64,000 bases of DNA, taken from the NCBI GenBank assembly GCA_003254905.1, contig QANU01003491.1:1-64000 (forward strand). The letters are read 5' to 3'. A program made the translations under genes and the position numbers. The notes beneath the pieces are model-generated. The model saw only the letters and a program-made list of their open reading frames with translations, was not told the DNA's origin and made no database searches. Within the stretch, counting starts at the first letter, position 1. Each line of letters begins with the position of its first letter. Below, one piece after another: positions 34,181-46,344 of this stretch. Source of the DNA: Nissolia schottii (taxonomy: Eukaryota > Streptophyta > Magnoliopsida > Fabales > Fabaceae).

Positions 34181-34539
34181 AATGTATATAAAACATTGTG
34201 AGAGTGTGTCTGACACTCGGGCTTGGACTCAAAAAACTTAAGACAGAGAAAACAAGTTTGGGGGAAAATTCTAGTTCTTAAATTAAAACTCATATTTGTG
34301 AGTCAAAAAAGGTTTCTGCATCTGCAAAGGACAAAGCTAACAATATATATATACTCTCTCAAGGTGTATGACAAGTCCTGACACCTCTTCTGTGGGTCTC
34401 TAGCATACGGATTTATTCAGTAGGAAAAGCGGTTGACTAACAGAATGTTGAATGGGCAAGCCGACGATAGACAATAACTCAACTATTCTAGTTCCAACCT
34501 CACAGTAATATAAACACAATTATATTAAACATAACCCCC

Positions 34540-35190
34540 TCCAGTGTTATGGTTCAAAGGGAATATGTCGCGACAGAAAAATTGTCACGACAATAGCTAT
34601 TCAACGACAGAAGTTGCTGAAGGATAGCTAAGAGAAGTAGTAGTGAGGGGGGGCACTCGTCACGACAGAAAATCAAGAAATAACAAAGATCAAAGTGATT
34701 GAAATGTCACTAATTAACTAAGGTGTTGACACTATAGTTCGACGAACAAGGGAAAACTGTCACAAAGATGGCAATTCATCTAAGAATTGTCACGGTCGCT
34801 TCATGGTAGTAGCCTCGTAGTGGGTGAACATTCGCGACAAGTTTTGAGACTTAGGAGAAAATCATGGCATTACGCCAGTCCTATGGAGGGAACGGTTGGC
34901 AAGTTTGAACACAAGTAATAACCTCCAATCTGACGTGGCCACAAGGGGAAAATAACTTCCCACATTCAGAAAATGGCACGGCTACTAAGGGGCACTATAA
35001 AGATAATTGTTGCATGTCGGGTCACACATGCAAGCGTAACTAGTCAGCATTATGCGAACTATGACGATCGAAAGTAGTAACCATCGACGGCTGGGGCAAG
35101 AACGATTATCAAAAGTAGATAGCCCTAAAATTCTATAAATACAAGGCTCCTAGGCTAAACTAGGGGTGGTTTTCCTGACAATCCTATTGA
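34540..35190 (+). mobile_element. LTR-like promoter segment with GTCGCGAC motifs
   Basis: A TATAAATA box at 35134-35141 is preceded by repeated GTCGCGACAG, TTGTCACGACA and CGTCACGACAG motifs (34565-34680), with further related boxes to 34835. The layout mirrors LTRs C and D but the sequence is unrelated. Ends could not be fixed. Confidence 0.45.
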
Positions 35191-35229
35191 CTCAATCTAA
35201 AAATGGTTAAGATTGACAATAGGAGTCAA

Positions 35230-36189
35230 AAGAATGGGAAAAAAAGGATGATTTGGTCCGGGAAAAATTTTGGTCATTCAAATGACCAGGGTTTGTCATT
35301 CGAATGACATGGTGAAAAAGCCATAACAGTTATATTTTCTTGAGTCATTCGAATGACTAAGACGTGTCATTCGAATGACCAAGCTCCAGAAGCTAAAAAC
35401 GGCTAGTTTTCAACGGACAGAAATGAGAAATTAATTGGGTGACTGCTAGTAACGGCTGGTACACTTACAAACTCTATAAATACCCATTAAACTCACATTT
35501 CTAGCCAAGCTTTTCACTCTCATTATCCTTATACTTCATACTATCAATGGATTAATATTTTCCATCATCATAAGAGCAAAAGAGAGATATTATCAATACT
35601 CATAGTAGTGCTTCAATTTGTATCATCCACTCTTTGAGAGAGTTTCTTTTTCTACAAAATTTCTATACACTTGTAAAGAGGATGAGGTATCCCTCTAGTT
35701 GCTTAGGGTGTGGTATCCCTAAGGATTAGTTCTTGAGGCTCAAACACAAAGGAGGGGGATCCTAAGTGTGCTGCTCTTGGATGTAAAGGTTTTTCAAGCA
35801 CCTAAGTTAGAAGTTTGATGATAGTGGAAAAATCTTGAGCAAGCTGCTTAGGGACTAGACGTAGATCACAAGGGTGGTCGAACCAGGATAAATCACTATT
35901 TGCAATCTCTCTAACTCTATCTTTTTATTTATTGCAAACTTATATTATTGTCTTGCATATTTGAGAATTGCAATATTATACATTTGTTGATAATTGTTTA
36001 TAAGTTGTTCTATTGATCTTATTGTTCAATCAACATACATAATAGAGCAAGCTTATAATTATATCCTTAATTGATATATTTCATTGCATAATAACTTTGA
36101 TTGCATGAAAATGCGATATTTGTTGAAATTGGAATAATTTCTTAAATACCCAATTCGGGTCCCTTGGGTATTGTTTGCCAAGTCTAACA
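35230..36189 (+). mobile_element. Copia family C LTR, copy 2
   Basis: Homologous in inverse to 22210-23190: four palindromes at 35272-35379, TATAAATA at 35475-35482, then the same leader, ending GCCAAGTCTAACA. No PBS follows, so it is a solo or truncated LTR. The 5' limit is approximate (35180-35260). Confidence 0.8.
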
Positions 36190-37069
36190 CATGAAAATGG
36201 AAAACAAACCAACATGAAAAGAACAACGAAACCAACATTACAAAACAGAGCATCCAGCATGAAAATAAAAAAGAAACCATCATGAACATAACAGAGAAAT
36301 CAACATGATTAGACAACGAAACCAGCATCCAAAAACATAGAAACTGCCATCAGTTCTAAATAAAAAAACACACCAACCTTTTGGAACAAAAAGAATTCAA
36401 CATCAACACACAAAGAAACTAATATGATCATACATATAAACTAACAGGTTGCTAAATCAATTAACCCATCAGAAAAAAAAAATCAAAAAAGGAAACCAAT
36501 CATTGTCCTCAAAGCCACCAACGATTTCAAAGAACCCAATAAACTCTATACATTGCTCAACCTTAAATCATAAAGATGGAGACTTTTAAACCCTTAACCA
36601 CATGCACACGATCCTAAACCTTAAAACCTAGTACTTGGAATGAAAGAGAATACCTGGAGATTGCCTTAAGAAAGAACTGCGACAATGGCAAGCTCCCTGA
36701 ACACTCCGCCTTCTTCTTCTATCTTCGACAAAGGTGAGGAGTGACAACAATGTGCAGAGAAAGCAACTAGAAACTGAGAGAAAGTGACGAGTTTCAGAGA
36801 GAAAGTAAAGGAAGTGAGCAGTTTGAGAGAGAATCGGAGGTTTGAATCGTGTAGGAGGTTTCGCTAGAGAGAATGGGAAGAGTAGGGAGTGCACGCATGA
36901 GAAGGGGGAAATGGGGGTTGAGGAGAGAGAACATGGGTGTATGTGTTTTTTTTGCAGGTGGGCCCCCAATATATATCTGTATTTGTGTATATTATACACA
37001 AGAAATACATTGTCCACGTATTGTTGTCCCAATTTATTGTACATATAACATTTTCGTAAGTTATAACAA
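36190..37069. other. Low-complexity DNA, no gene supported
   Basis: 36190-36560 is A-rich with AAACCAACATGA-like units. 36650-36940 is purine-rich (GAGAGAGAA, GGGGGAAATGGGGG). On the minus strand it looks like a pyrimidine-rich 5' UTR with a possible splice donor (CCAG-GTATTC near 36650), but no coding exon follows. A 138-codon minus frame at 36628-37044 is low-complexity. Confidence 0.4.
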
Positions 37070-37420
37070 CTGATGGGGAGCCTTCATTTGTCTCTCCAAT
37101 TGGCTTGGCGGAATGGCTATAGACAGTTGATCTTAGAAATGGATTGGACTCTATTGCGACTAGGCATCTTATTCATCACAAAACAGAATTAGTTAAGCAT
37201 CCTTATGCTTTGATGGTTGCTCGTGTTCATGAAGTCTTATTCATCATGGTTGGAAAATTGGTATTCATCATGCCTATGGGAAAGCTAATAGGGTTGCTAA
37301 TTGTTTAACTGCCTTGGGTCATTCCAAGCAATTGGGCATTTTTTTTTCTTATCTTTTGTATCTCCCTAGTTGTGGCGGGGAAACACTAAATGGATCTGGA
37401 GTTTCTGATCCAACTCATGG
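37070..37420 (+). pseudogene. LINE (L1-type) RNase H-like domain remnant
   Basis: Patches follow the RVT_3 RNase H domain carried at the 3' end of plant L1 LINEs. LQLAWRNGYRQLILEMD (37094 on) corresponds to the GLxLAxxxGxRxLxLExDS strand-helix. RHLIHHKTELVKHPYALMV and ARVHEVL (37160-37235) are the helical part. WKIGIHHAYGKANRVANCLT (37253-37312), with ALGHSK, corresponds to the xHxxREaNxvADxLA end. Two frame changes (near 37150 and 37245) show it is dead. An old host-derived RNase H gene is less likely. Confidence 0.75.
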
Positions 37421-39748
37421 ATAAATTATGGCAGCATGAGAAGGGACATTGTTTGCCTGGGAGAAGGGTTGCTTGAAGGTCTAGAGAGTGACTCATCAAA
37501 CATAATTAATTGACTTACAGATGGGCAGATGAATCTTTCTCTTAATGGCTCCCTAATTACAGACATATTTTCTTATGTTGTTTGGTTTAGGAGATTTGAA
37601 GCAATTCATGCAATTAGAAGTAGTAAGGTAGTTGTTGATGATATAGCGAATTTTGCTTAGGACCCCCTAAATTTTTTGGTCTTATTCCTAATTGGAGATT
37701 TGAATACCGGATAAAATCATATTTCCCATAAAGAAAAAGTTACGAAATATTCAAGAATGAAATTAAGACCCTTTAAAAAATTTATTTATTGTATATTATT
37801 ATTATTAATCAATATTTCCGCCTGCGGAAAGTAGTATCCATACTCTAAATATAATGTAGAGCTCACTTTTTAGGTAGCATCAACCATTAGATTCAATTTA
37901 TTGATTAATTAATGGTTAAATATAACTGAAGCATGGTGGTCAAAATTGACGTTAGGACCATTTTAAAAAAGGGTACATAACGTTTTCTTTTCTCTAATTC
38001 ATTGTGTTCCATTGATTCACCCGGCATTAAGGAAACAATTATGAGCACGTGGTTCACGGAATATATAACATTTTCATGAATTTAAGTTGGATATTTCTAC
38101 GTTTGGTTCGTGGTATTTAAAAGTAATATAGAAAAGTTATATTCTTAAGAATCATAAAAGTCTTATTTTTTTCTATTTTCAATCTCACCCTCCACAATGG
38201 AATCAAACATGCCCATGAGAAGGGATGTTTTTACAATATAAATATGTGAATTTATTTTTATTTAAAATTGAAAACCCAAATTTACTATTACAACAACAAC
38301 AACAATATTTGTCGGAGTTGAGAAAATAATTCATAATAATAAATATGAAATAATAATAATATTAAATAATAAATAATAATAATTATTACTAAATAATTAT
38401 TTAATAATAAAAATAAAATTATTAATAACATTAAATATTAAATAAATAATAATAGCATTAGTAATAATAAATAATTAATATTAAATAATAAATAACATTA
38501 ATTAATATTAAATAAAAATAATATTAATAATAATAAATAATATTAATAATAATAATTTTTTGAGAGTTAAGAAAATAACTATTAATTATATGTAAATTAT
38601 ATTTAAATATAGGTTTAATACATGTAATGATTATTTTTTTGTTCATTTGTTAGGGCATTTTTTTAAAATAAAAAATATTCTCAATAATATTAGTGTCAAC
38701 TAAAATTATGAATGGTTCATTTATATTCATATTTTATAAGATTTCTAGGAATTGAATGAGTGAATCAAACTCATTTGAAAGTCATTCTTAAAAATAACAT
38801 TCCTAAAAATAATATTTCTAATAATGTGAACTACACACTTTCAATTTCCCTTAATTGTGACCATACAAAAGGGTGAGGAACGTATCCTCCATGTGCATCA
38901 TCAATCAATCAAATGTTGCACTAACACATTCTTCCTACATCAGGGTCACTTCTCTATGTACGAACCCAACCTGAGAAGAAGAGGGCACTTCCTCATCATA
39001 TCTTCAATTTGTGATTTTTGGGTCCCAAAAGCCTAAAACAAAGCAAGGACATGCAATTTTTTTGTGCCACTGTAGTTTGAAGCAACTTTTACACTAAACA
39101 AAGGGGAAATTGAACGATAGGTGAGGAGCAAGGTGCACTTTATTAGGACAGGTCATTGCTTATCCAAAACAATCCCCACATGCACGCCGTCCATGTGATT
39201 TTGGTCACGTTTTGGTTCCTTGCTGCTTATAATGATATATACACACACATAAAAAGTTGATTTAAAGCCAAATTACCATCACATATGATTTTTCTTAGAA
39301 AAAAATTTAGGTAGAGAGAAAGATTTTTAAAAGTCTAAGATCAATGTATGCCTCTAAAATACATCAAATCTGAACGTTTATAGAAGACTCAACAATAAGA
39401 AAACCTTTAATTTAAGTTATAATGATATATGAGTGAAAGTTTAATTAGACGAGTCTGACTTTACATCATGGTTTTTTCCTTTTGTAAAGAATATTGCGCA
39501 CGTGATAATTTTTGTTTGCTTTCCTTCACATATGAATGCCGGAGATTCTAAAAGTATAAATATTTGTTAAGTACTAATTGAGAATATAAAATTTAGATTT
39601 CTACTTGCTTCTGCATTCACATAGCTAAACGTGATATGTTACCCGAAAAATAATTCCAATATTCTATCAAAGTATTATTCCAACACTCCTGCAAACCAGG
39701 AAAAATACTAGTCACACTGTCCTATTTTACCCCATTCTATATATCTCA

Positions 39749-39759
<11 letters not shown>
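37421..39759. other. AT-rich gene-free stretch
   Basis: Includes 300 bp of AATAAT-type low complexity (38300-38570). Possible MITE remnants are suspected near 38100 and 38770, but no terminal repeats could be paired. Confidence 0.45.

Positions 39760-39796
<37 letters not shown>
39760..39796. repeat. (TTA)n microsatellite
   Basis: About twelve TTA trinucleotides following a T run. Confidence 0.95.
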
Positions 39797-39798
<2 letters not shown>

Positions 39799-39844
39799 AT
39801 GAACTTTTTTAGTTCTTTTATTTATTTATTATTATTGTTGAACC

Positions 39845-40541
39845 CGTTTGCTTCACACACACGTACGGGAGTACACCAAAATTGCTTCCACTATACAATC
39901 ACCGTGTAACTACATATACTATACACAATGACAATCACATGCACATACTTTTCTACACACTTACACAAACTTTTTCAAATACATAAAACAAATTAAATCA
40001 GATCCACGCCATAACGAAAAGTAATTGACACACATCCTCTCCTACTCCTCATTCACACTCAAAGCGTGTAAATTCACTCTCAATTATACACAAACATTCT
40101 AAAACATATGCACAAACTGTTGTGCTCACATACACAAACTTTTCAACAAACAAAAACAAAATAAGACAATAATGAAAACAAAAAGAAGAAAATTTTAGCG
40201 TTCATATGCACAAACTTTTAAACAAACGCACACAAACTTTAGTGATCACATATACAAACTTTTGAACAACTAAAAACAAAGAATATGTCAGAAATGAAAA
40301 CAAAAATGAATACGAAAATGAAAATGAAGAAGAAAAATCTGGTGCTCATATACACAAACTTTTTAATAAGCATGCACAAACTTTTTCATACATATATTAT
40401 ATGCACAAACTTTTGAATAGCTAGAACCAAAAAATATGACAGAAATGAAAACGAAAACGAAGACGAAGAAGAAAACTTTGATGCTCACATGCACAAACTT
40501 TTGAACAAATATGCACAAATTTTTTTACAAACAAGCACAAA
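39845..40541 (+). repeat. GGTACAC dispersed repeat, copy 3
   Basis: The start is diverged (GAGTACACCAAAATTGCTTCC). It then carries the same ACAATCACCGT, ATCACATGCACA and ACAAACTTTTGAACAA series and repeated GACAGAAATGAAAACAAAAA. The right end is cut by a CACTA terminus. Confidence 0.65.
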
Positions 40542-40890
40542 CACTACTAAAAAAATGTTAAATATAGACATAATTTACAGGCAGGAAAATTCTTTATGTA
40601 TTACACAAAAAAAATTAATTATAGACAAAAAAAATTGTCAATAACAAAAATTAAATTTGATTAGTAATAAATCATAATATTATAGACAAATATCAAATTC
40701 TGTCTCAAAATCTATTTGTTTTATATTATAGACAGATTTTACAACAAAATTTCTATCTATAACTATTAATTAATTCTTTTTTTTTTACTTAATTAATTCT
40801 TTTTGTTGTATTTTCAAATTTACAGACAAATTTTTTTGTCTAAAACAAATTTAATACTATAGATAAAATTTGTTGTCTATACCAAATCCC
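40542..40890 (+). mobile_element. CACTA-type transposon end, third family
   Basis: Starts CACTACTAAAAAAATG, followed by about 300 bp of subterminal repeats based on TATAGACARATTTTGT in both orientations. The other end was not found in the window. The right limit is approximate. Confidence 0.65.
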
Positions 40891-41943
40891 TAATTCTTAA
40901 TCTTTCTCACTCACTCAGCCTCATCCTCTACATATTCGCGCAAACACAATTTGCACGATACACACTTCAAAAGTTATCTTTGAGTGTTTACTTAAATATT
41001 TATGGGTCAGCCACTTAAATGGTCCTTACATTAATAATAGAAATCGAACTTAAGTTCATTAAAGTATGAGCCCTTTCTTCACTGTGTGTCAACTATTAAT
41101 ACTCTATTGCAACTTAATTTAAGAAACTTGCTACAAAACAATATTCGTGGATCTATCAATAATAAAAGACTAATGGGGCAACGTATTTGTGTTGGGCTTT
41201 GTACTCAGGCTTAAACGTCAGAGAAGTTTCAGCTTAGTTGGGCCAACAACAGTCACGTCTTCCTCTCTAATCTTTTTAAATTGTTTGGACAAGTTAGATA
41301 TGTAATAACAGAGTTGTTATTCAAGTTGGTTTTTGTCCAATTTATCTAACGGATTATGCACTATATATAATTGTTAAGATTGTGCCGGTATTAATAGTTG
41401 TACTTTGTTCTTGTATCAATTAATTGATTTAAAGATGAAAAAAAAAAAGTAGCCAATCAATTTGTCATGTTTTTATGTCTTGTCATTATAAAATTAAACA
41501 TGACACAAATACAGTAAATTATGTATTGTATATCATAATAGAATACATGATTAACTTTTAATCTTGTATTTTATGTGTCTATTATCATGTTTCTGTATTT
41601 TAATCGAGTCTTCTTGACTAGCACAAGTTACTTGCTTGATGGATGACGATCTTTCGTCAATGCAACACTGTACACAAGAGGTATGGAAGCAGATTTTGAG
41701 GATCCAGGTTACTATGAAGAAAATCTTAGTTATCTTCATGTCGACAAAAATAATGTTAGCCAAGTTAATCATGTAAACTTCGTTATTTTAAATAAGGGTT
41801 CCAGTTTTTAGCTCCATTTCAAATCTCCCCTCCCCCTTTTCGTTTTATTTTTGTCTATCTTTCGTTACTTGTGCTTTTCAATCTTGCTTTCTTTTCAAAT
41901 TTTGTTTTTCTTATATTTTGATCTACTCAATTATGTTAGGTTT
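40891..41943. other. Gene-free stretch
   Basis: 41170-41440 looks like a decayed LTR or promoter (CACTATATATAATTG, then TTGTATCAATTAATTG). The rest is unassigned. Confidence 0.35.
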
Positions 41944-43625
41944 TGTCACGATCCAACCAAAATCATGACCGGGACATAGGGGACCACGGCCTCTAGCAAG
42001 CCTCGCTTACCCAAAATTTTCAGAAAAACAGACATAATTTCCTTTGTATATAGGCTTACCCCAACAAAGAAAACAAAGACTTGATATCAATTCACAATTC
42101 AATAAATCCATCCACAAAATCCAAGAGTTTCTCAAACAAAAGAAACACAATAGTTTGCAAGTTCAAAATAATTCCTCTGCAATCTAAGAGGCAGGAGGAA
42201 TGGAACTCAGACCCGCACTTGTATCTGAAAGGGGAAAACAACGAAAAGTGAGTTTAGAAACTCAGTTGTAGATAGATGTAATTATAGCACACAAGAGACA
42301 AGTGAGAGAAATGTTATGATATTTACAATATATGTATCAAATAGAAAATATTCTTTTTAGTTTCAACATAAACTTTCCATAAACCACATATTCAAGGAAT
42401 TTCATTATGTCAGGATATAATACAATATCAACGTGCTAGAGCCGTTACTCTAACATACGCTTAACAAACAGAAGACATTTCAATGTTTCGGGCTAGTATG
42501 ATCTGTCCCTTACTAGCGAGGGCATATAATCGAAATGTGGCCTATGTACCGAGCTAGTATGATCCGTCCCTTAATAGCGAGGGCATAAGTCATGGTACAG
42601 CAAGTCCAACGCCTACTCTCGCTGGCTATAGATACTGACAGGACTTCATCCTAAACCATTTTTCTAACACTAAAAATATTCTTTTCCGATAAAATCCATT
42701 CATTAATCAAAACCAATTCAATCTTTCTTTTCTCGGCATTTTAATCACAAAGCATTGGTTTCCAAAATGATCATAACATTATCAATGTAAAACGATATGC
42801 GGTATATGATTTTTCATGGAATGATTACCAATAGGTCTTGTCCCATGTGTTAGTTCATAAATAGATTTTCCTTTCAAAAATATACAGTTCACATTTCTTC
42901 AATTTCTCAAAAGGGACCAATTGATTTGGACAACACTTTCAAAAACACATTTTCAATGCACATTTATATTATTATAGAAAATAAACTACAATTACAACTA
43001 ACTACTCACAATACAAGCCTCAAGGAGGTAGAGAAATTGATCTACAGATTGGTCAGAACTTGGGGAAAATCATCGGAGCCTCCCAATGTTATAGACAAAA
43101 CAATAAGGTCATGGGTTAGGGTCAATTTAACCCAAATCACTAATATTCACAAAATCCCAACCTAGGATTCCAAGAAATCAAATCATAGACTTGAATAATC
43201 AAGTACCGAACTCAATCACAACACCAACAAGAGATTTAAGTTAAGAAATTACCCTTGATGACCCAAGAAGAGAATTTTCAGGTAGTCCTAGGATCACCTC
43301 CAAAAACTCCAAGAGAGCTCCAATGGAGGTTCTAGAGGGAGAGTAAGGAAGGAGGATGATGATAATGAAGGTGGAGTGAATGATTTGAAATGATATGGAA
43401 GGTTTGGAGGATTTGGTGTTAGGGTTTTAGGTTTTCTAGAGAGAATGAGGAGAAAATGAGGTTAGAGAGAAAGGGATGGCTCAATAGAAATGAACCTCTC
43501 GTGTGTTTAAAACGCCCTAGACACAAGCATCTGCTTCTAAAACCAAAAAATTGCGAAATAAATCAAGTCATTCGAATGACATGGAGTCATTCAAATGACT
43601 CAATTTCTTTGGCCTTGGGCCTCAT
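41944..43625 (-). mobile_element. Decayed gypsy-like LTR (family E)
   Basis: The left edge TGTCACGATCC reads on the minus strand as an LTR 3' end (GGATCGTGACA). Internal paired blocks GCTAGTATGATCYGTCCCTT occur twice (42490, 42550). At the right, two TCATTCGAATGA motifs lie at 43567 and 43585. The right end was not fixed and no TSD was found. Frames at 42926-43165 and 43456-43902 have no match. Confidence 0.5.
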
Positions 43626-44739
43626 GGGGTTTGAAAATTCATTTTCTAAGACTATGTTTGGGAGTTTTGTAGATGATGAAAATGAGGGGTCATTAATGGA
43701 GTGGCAAATAATTCTGATTGTAATTACAAACAACTTTTATTATTTAATTGTGTTTATAATATTAATTAGTTCTATCTATAATATAGATACATTAATTTTA
43801 TCAATAAATCTGGCTGTTGTTTCTTTTTTTTTTTTAAATTACAATCTATTTTACTATTTTATTTTTAATTATCTAGAGCCTAAACATTTAAAATTTGGAT
43901 GATGATGTTAATGATGATTATGATAATAATAACAGCAGTAACAATAACGATCAAACGAAAATCAACAGTTAAACCACTAAAGAGTTAATGAAATTAAAGA
44001 ACAAAGAACTAAATGACTAGCTAGCAATGTTCGCATGAATAGTTATTAAAAACTCAGTAGGTTGAAAATTATCAATGACTAAGGTGGTTGAAAACTCAGC
44101 CATCGTCGTTGGGATCAGTTGGCGAAGGTGAAATGGTGAGATCCCATAGTCGAACTGTTTGGGTACTAAAGTGAGGAGGCTTTTCAGGGAGGCGGGGACA
44201 GATTGGATGGCGGAGGCCGAGGTGGAGGAGGAGGAGGAAGCAGCACGCGGAGACAAGGGGCATGAATTGACCTTGGTAAAATAATCAGTGTCAAATTTAA
44301 CTAACTTTTTCTTTTATAAAAATAAAATAAAAAAAGAGTATTAAAAATGTCATAATCATAAGCATAATAAGAAAACCAATATTTTTTTTAGTAAGGAAGA
44401 AGGGGTTTCCTCAGCTAGCCTCCCATAACTCCACTAGTTGTTATATGGGTCATTGGGCTCTAAAGTTACAATGTCCTTTTTTTTAGCCGCAAATATATGC
44501 GGAACCAATATCACCTTCCATTCTACAAGGAGCATCAATCTAAAACTTAGCTTTAAAAGTACTTTTGCAGTTTTTTTGTGCCCAATCTAAAAAAGCATCT
44601 TCCTTGATGATGGTACTAGATGGCTTGAACAAAGGAGGAGTTTGAATCAAACCCCTTTTAAATTCTTTTTTTGCACACTTAACAAATTTTGTAAATACGA
44701 TGTCTCTTGTTTGACGGGGAGGCAAACTCGAAGTGTCTC
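43626..44739. other. Unassigned stretch
   Basis: No gene supported. A weak minus-strand similarity to the LINE RNase H region (44470-44560, KAKF-IDA-like) is too decayed to call. Confidence 0.35.
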
Positions 44740-45300
44740 TAACATGATTAAGAGATAAACATAGATTAGAAAATGAATGAACAGATAATTGAAACAGAAT
44801 GTAGACACAAGTTCAAACGATTAAAAGAGAAGGGAAAGAGAAGCTTTCTGAGTAGATTTATCTTGGTTTGATCTTCGATGTGGAGTCTATGTCTAGTCCC
44901 CACCCAAGTAAGTTTTTTCCCACTAATCAACGAGCTAAGAAAAGAGACATTGAAATAGAAAGAATTGCGGGTGATATTGTAAACTTGAAGAAGCTCTCCT
45001 TCTCTTTTCTCTTCACTTAATTCGTGGTCATGTCTCCCATTTAAAGCGAATGATTTTCATACCGTTCTAGACAAAGGCAACGTTGATTTACATAGATTGG
45101 ATGAATTGATTTAATCATTTCCTTGTATGGTGGATTGATACTCTCTGTCTTTCCTTTCCTACGTTTTGACGTGCTTTTTTGGTGTAGACCTTCCATCTTT
45201 GATAGAAGTCTTCTTTCTATGGTTTGATTTGACATGATAGCATCTCCTTGAATTTTTCTTCATGATTTTCTTGCATTAATCCTCCATTATGAGATGACTC
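44740..45300 (-). mobile_element. Decayed copia C-like LTR leader
   Basis: Contains the series TTTATCTTGGTTTGATCTTC, GTCTAGTCCCCACCC and AGTTTTTTCCCACTA, which parallels the leader of copia LTR C (TTTATCCTGGTTCGACC, GTCCAGTCCCCAAGCG, GATTTCTCCACTATC). Ends not determined. Confidence 0.45.
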
Positions 45301-45684
45301 ATCATTTATATAAGTTTCTTAAATTTTTTTTTTTTTTTCTATTGCAACTTCTAGCAGGGATATATATATCTTCAGTGCTAGAGAGACAAATCTCTTGTCA
45401 TCAGGCTTTTGACAAGATCTTTCTTCAATATAAAACTTCTATAGTTGACATAGTCTTCCTTTTATATCCTTGATTTTAATTGCATATGATTTTGTTGATT
45501 GTCTTCTTATAACTTTTTGATCCTGAAATGATTCCATCATTAACAAGAGCACTTGACAATAATCGTAGTTTCTAGTGGGAGACAAACCTTGATCTTCCTC
45601 GATTTGGAGACAAGTCTCTTATCGCTAGGAACATTTGCTAGTTGGAGATAATTTTGGGTTTACTCTTGAAATATTAGCGCAAAC
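45301..45684. other. Unassigned flank
   Basis: Nothing recognised. It holds an odd repeated theme of GACAAGTCTCTTRTC/GACAAATCTCTTGTC. Confidence 0.3.
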
Positions 45685-45756
45685 ATTAAAACACAACTAA
45701 TGTTGGTGGTCATTTAGAATATTAAAACACAACTAATGTTGGTGGTCATTTAGAAT
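45685..45756. repeat. Perfect 36-bp tandem duplication
   Basis: Two identical 36-bp units starting ATTAAAACACAACTAATGTT, abutting at 45720/45721, just outside the copia LTR. Confidence 0.95.
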
Positions 45757-45764
45757 ATGGAGGC

Positions 45765-45951
45765 TGTGAGAAATAATAGTCGGAAAATATTATGTATATC
45801 TGTATATTTCAATCTGTATTCTGTACATGGAGGCTAAGTCTATTAATAGGTTGAAAACCTAATGGCCAAAATACAACGGCCAAGAACAAATTATAATCAA
45901 ATCAAATCAAATCAATTTATAATTTATAATTATTAAATACAATTATTAACA
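45765..45951 (-). mobile_element. Copia family G 3' LTR (187 bp)
   Basis: On the minus strand it starts TGTTAATAATTG directly after a polypurine tract (TTTGAGGGGGGA) and ends TTTCTCACA. At 187 bp it is very short for a plant copia LTR. Its element's RNase H lies immediately upstream (45960-46344). Confidence 0.75.
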
Positions 45952-45959
45952 TCCCCCCT

Positions 45960-46344
45960 CAAACTCAAGTAGTCTTTGATGAAACCAACTTGAGTTTGGA
46001 GACCAAAGTGTTGAAGCGACCGGGATGATGTGCTTTCGTGAATATGTCGGCAGGTTGGTCAAGGGTTCCAATTGAGATGAGGCGGAGGGCACCACGCAAG
46101 ATGTGTTGACGAATGAAGTGACAATCAATCTGTGTTTGGTACGCTCATGGAAGACATCATTATGAGCAATTTGAATAGCACTTCGATTGTCACAATATAG
46201 GTCAGAGGATTGAGAGATGCCCAGATCATCAAGGAGCCAACGTAACCAAAGGAGTTCAGAAGTGGTGTCGGCAAGAGCCCGATATTCAGCCTTAGTACTA
46301 GAACGGGCAGTCAATGTTTGTTTCTTGCATCGCCATGAGATAAG
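45960..46344 (-). pseudogene. Copia family G RNase H, C-terminal part (fossil)
   Basis: Encodes TARSSTKAEYRALADTTSE, LLWLRWLLDDLGI, SDLYCDNRSAIQIAHN and FHERTKH, the signature blocks of the copia RNase H domain, which removes the RNA strand during reverse transcription. It is followed by the PPT and LTR, so it is the 3' end of pol. It is split from its N-terminal part by a 9.2 kb gypsy insertion at 46345 and shows at least one further break. Confidence 0.9.
46340..46344. repeat. Target-site duplication ATAAG (left)
   Basis: ATAAG occurs immediately before the insertion at 46345 and again at 55503-55507 after its end. Confidence 0.95.

Noticed and set aside
36628-37044. 138-codon minus-strand frame with a possible splice donor
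   Set aside because: Composition-driven (Ser/Phe/Leu, then Arg run), no downstream exon or homology found.
44470-44725. Minus-strand hint of a LINE RNase H domain
   Set aside because: Only a few scattered residues fit and stops are frequent; too weak to annotate.
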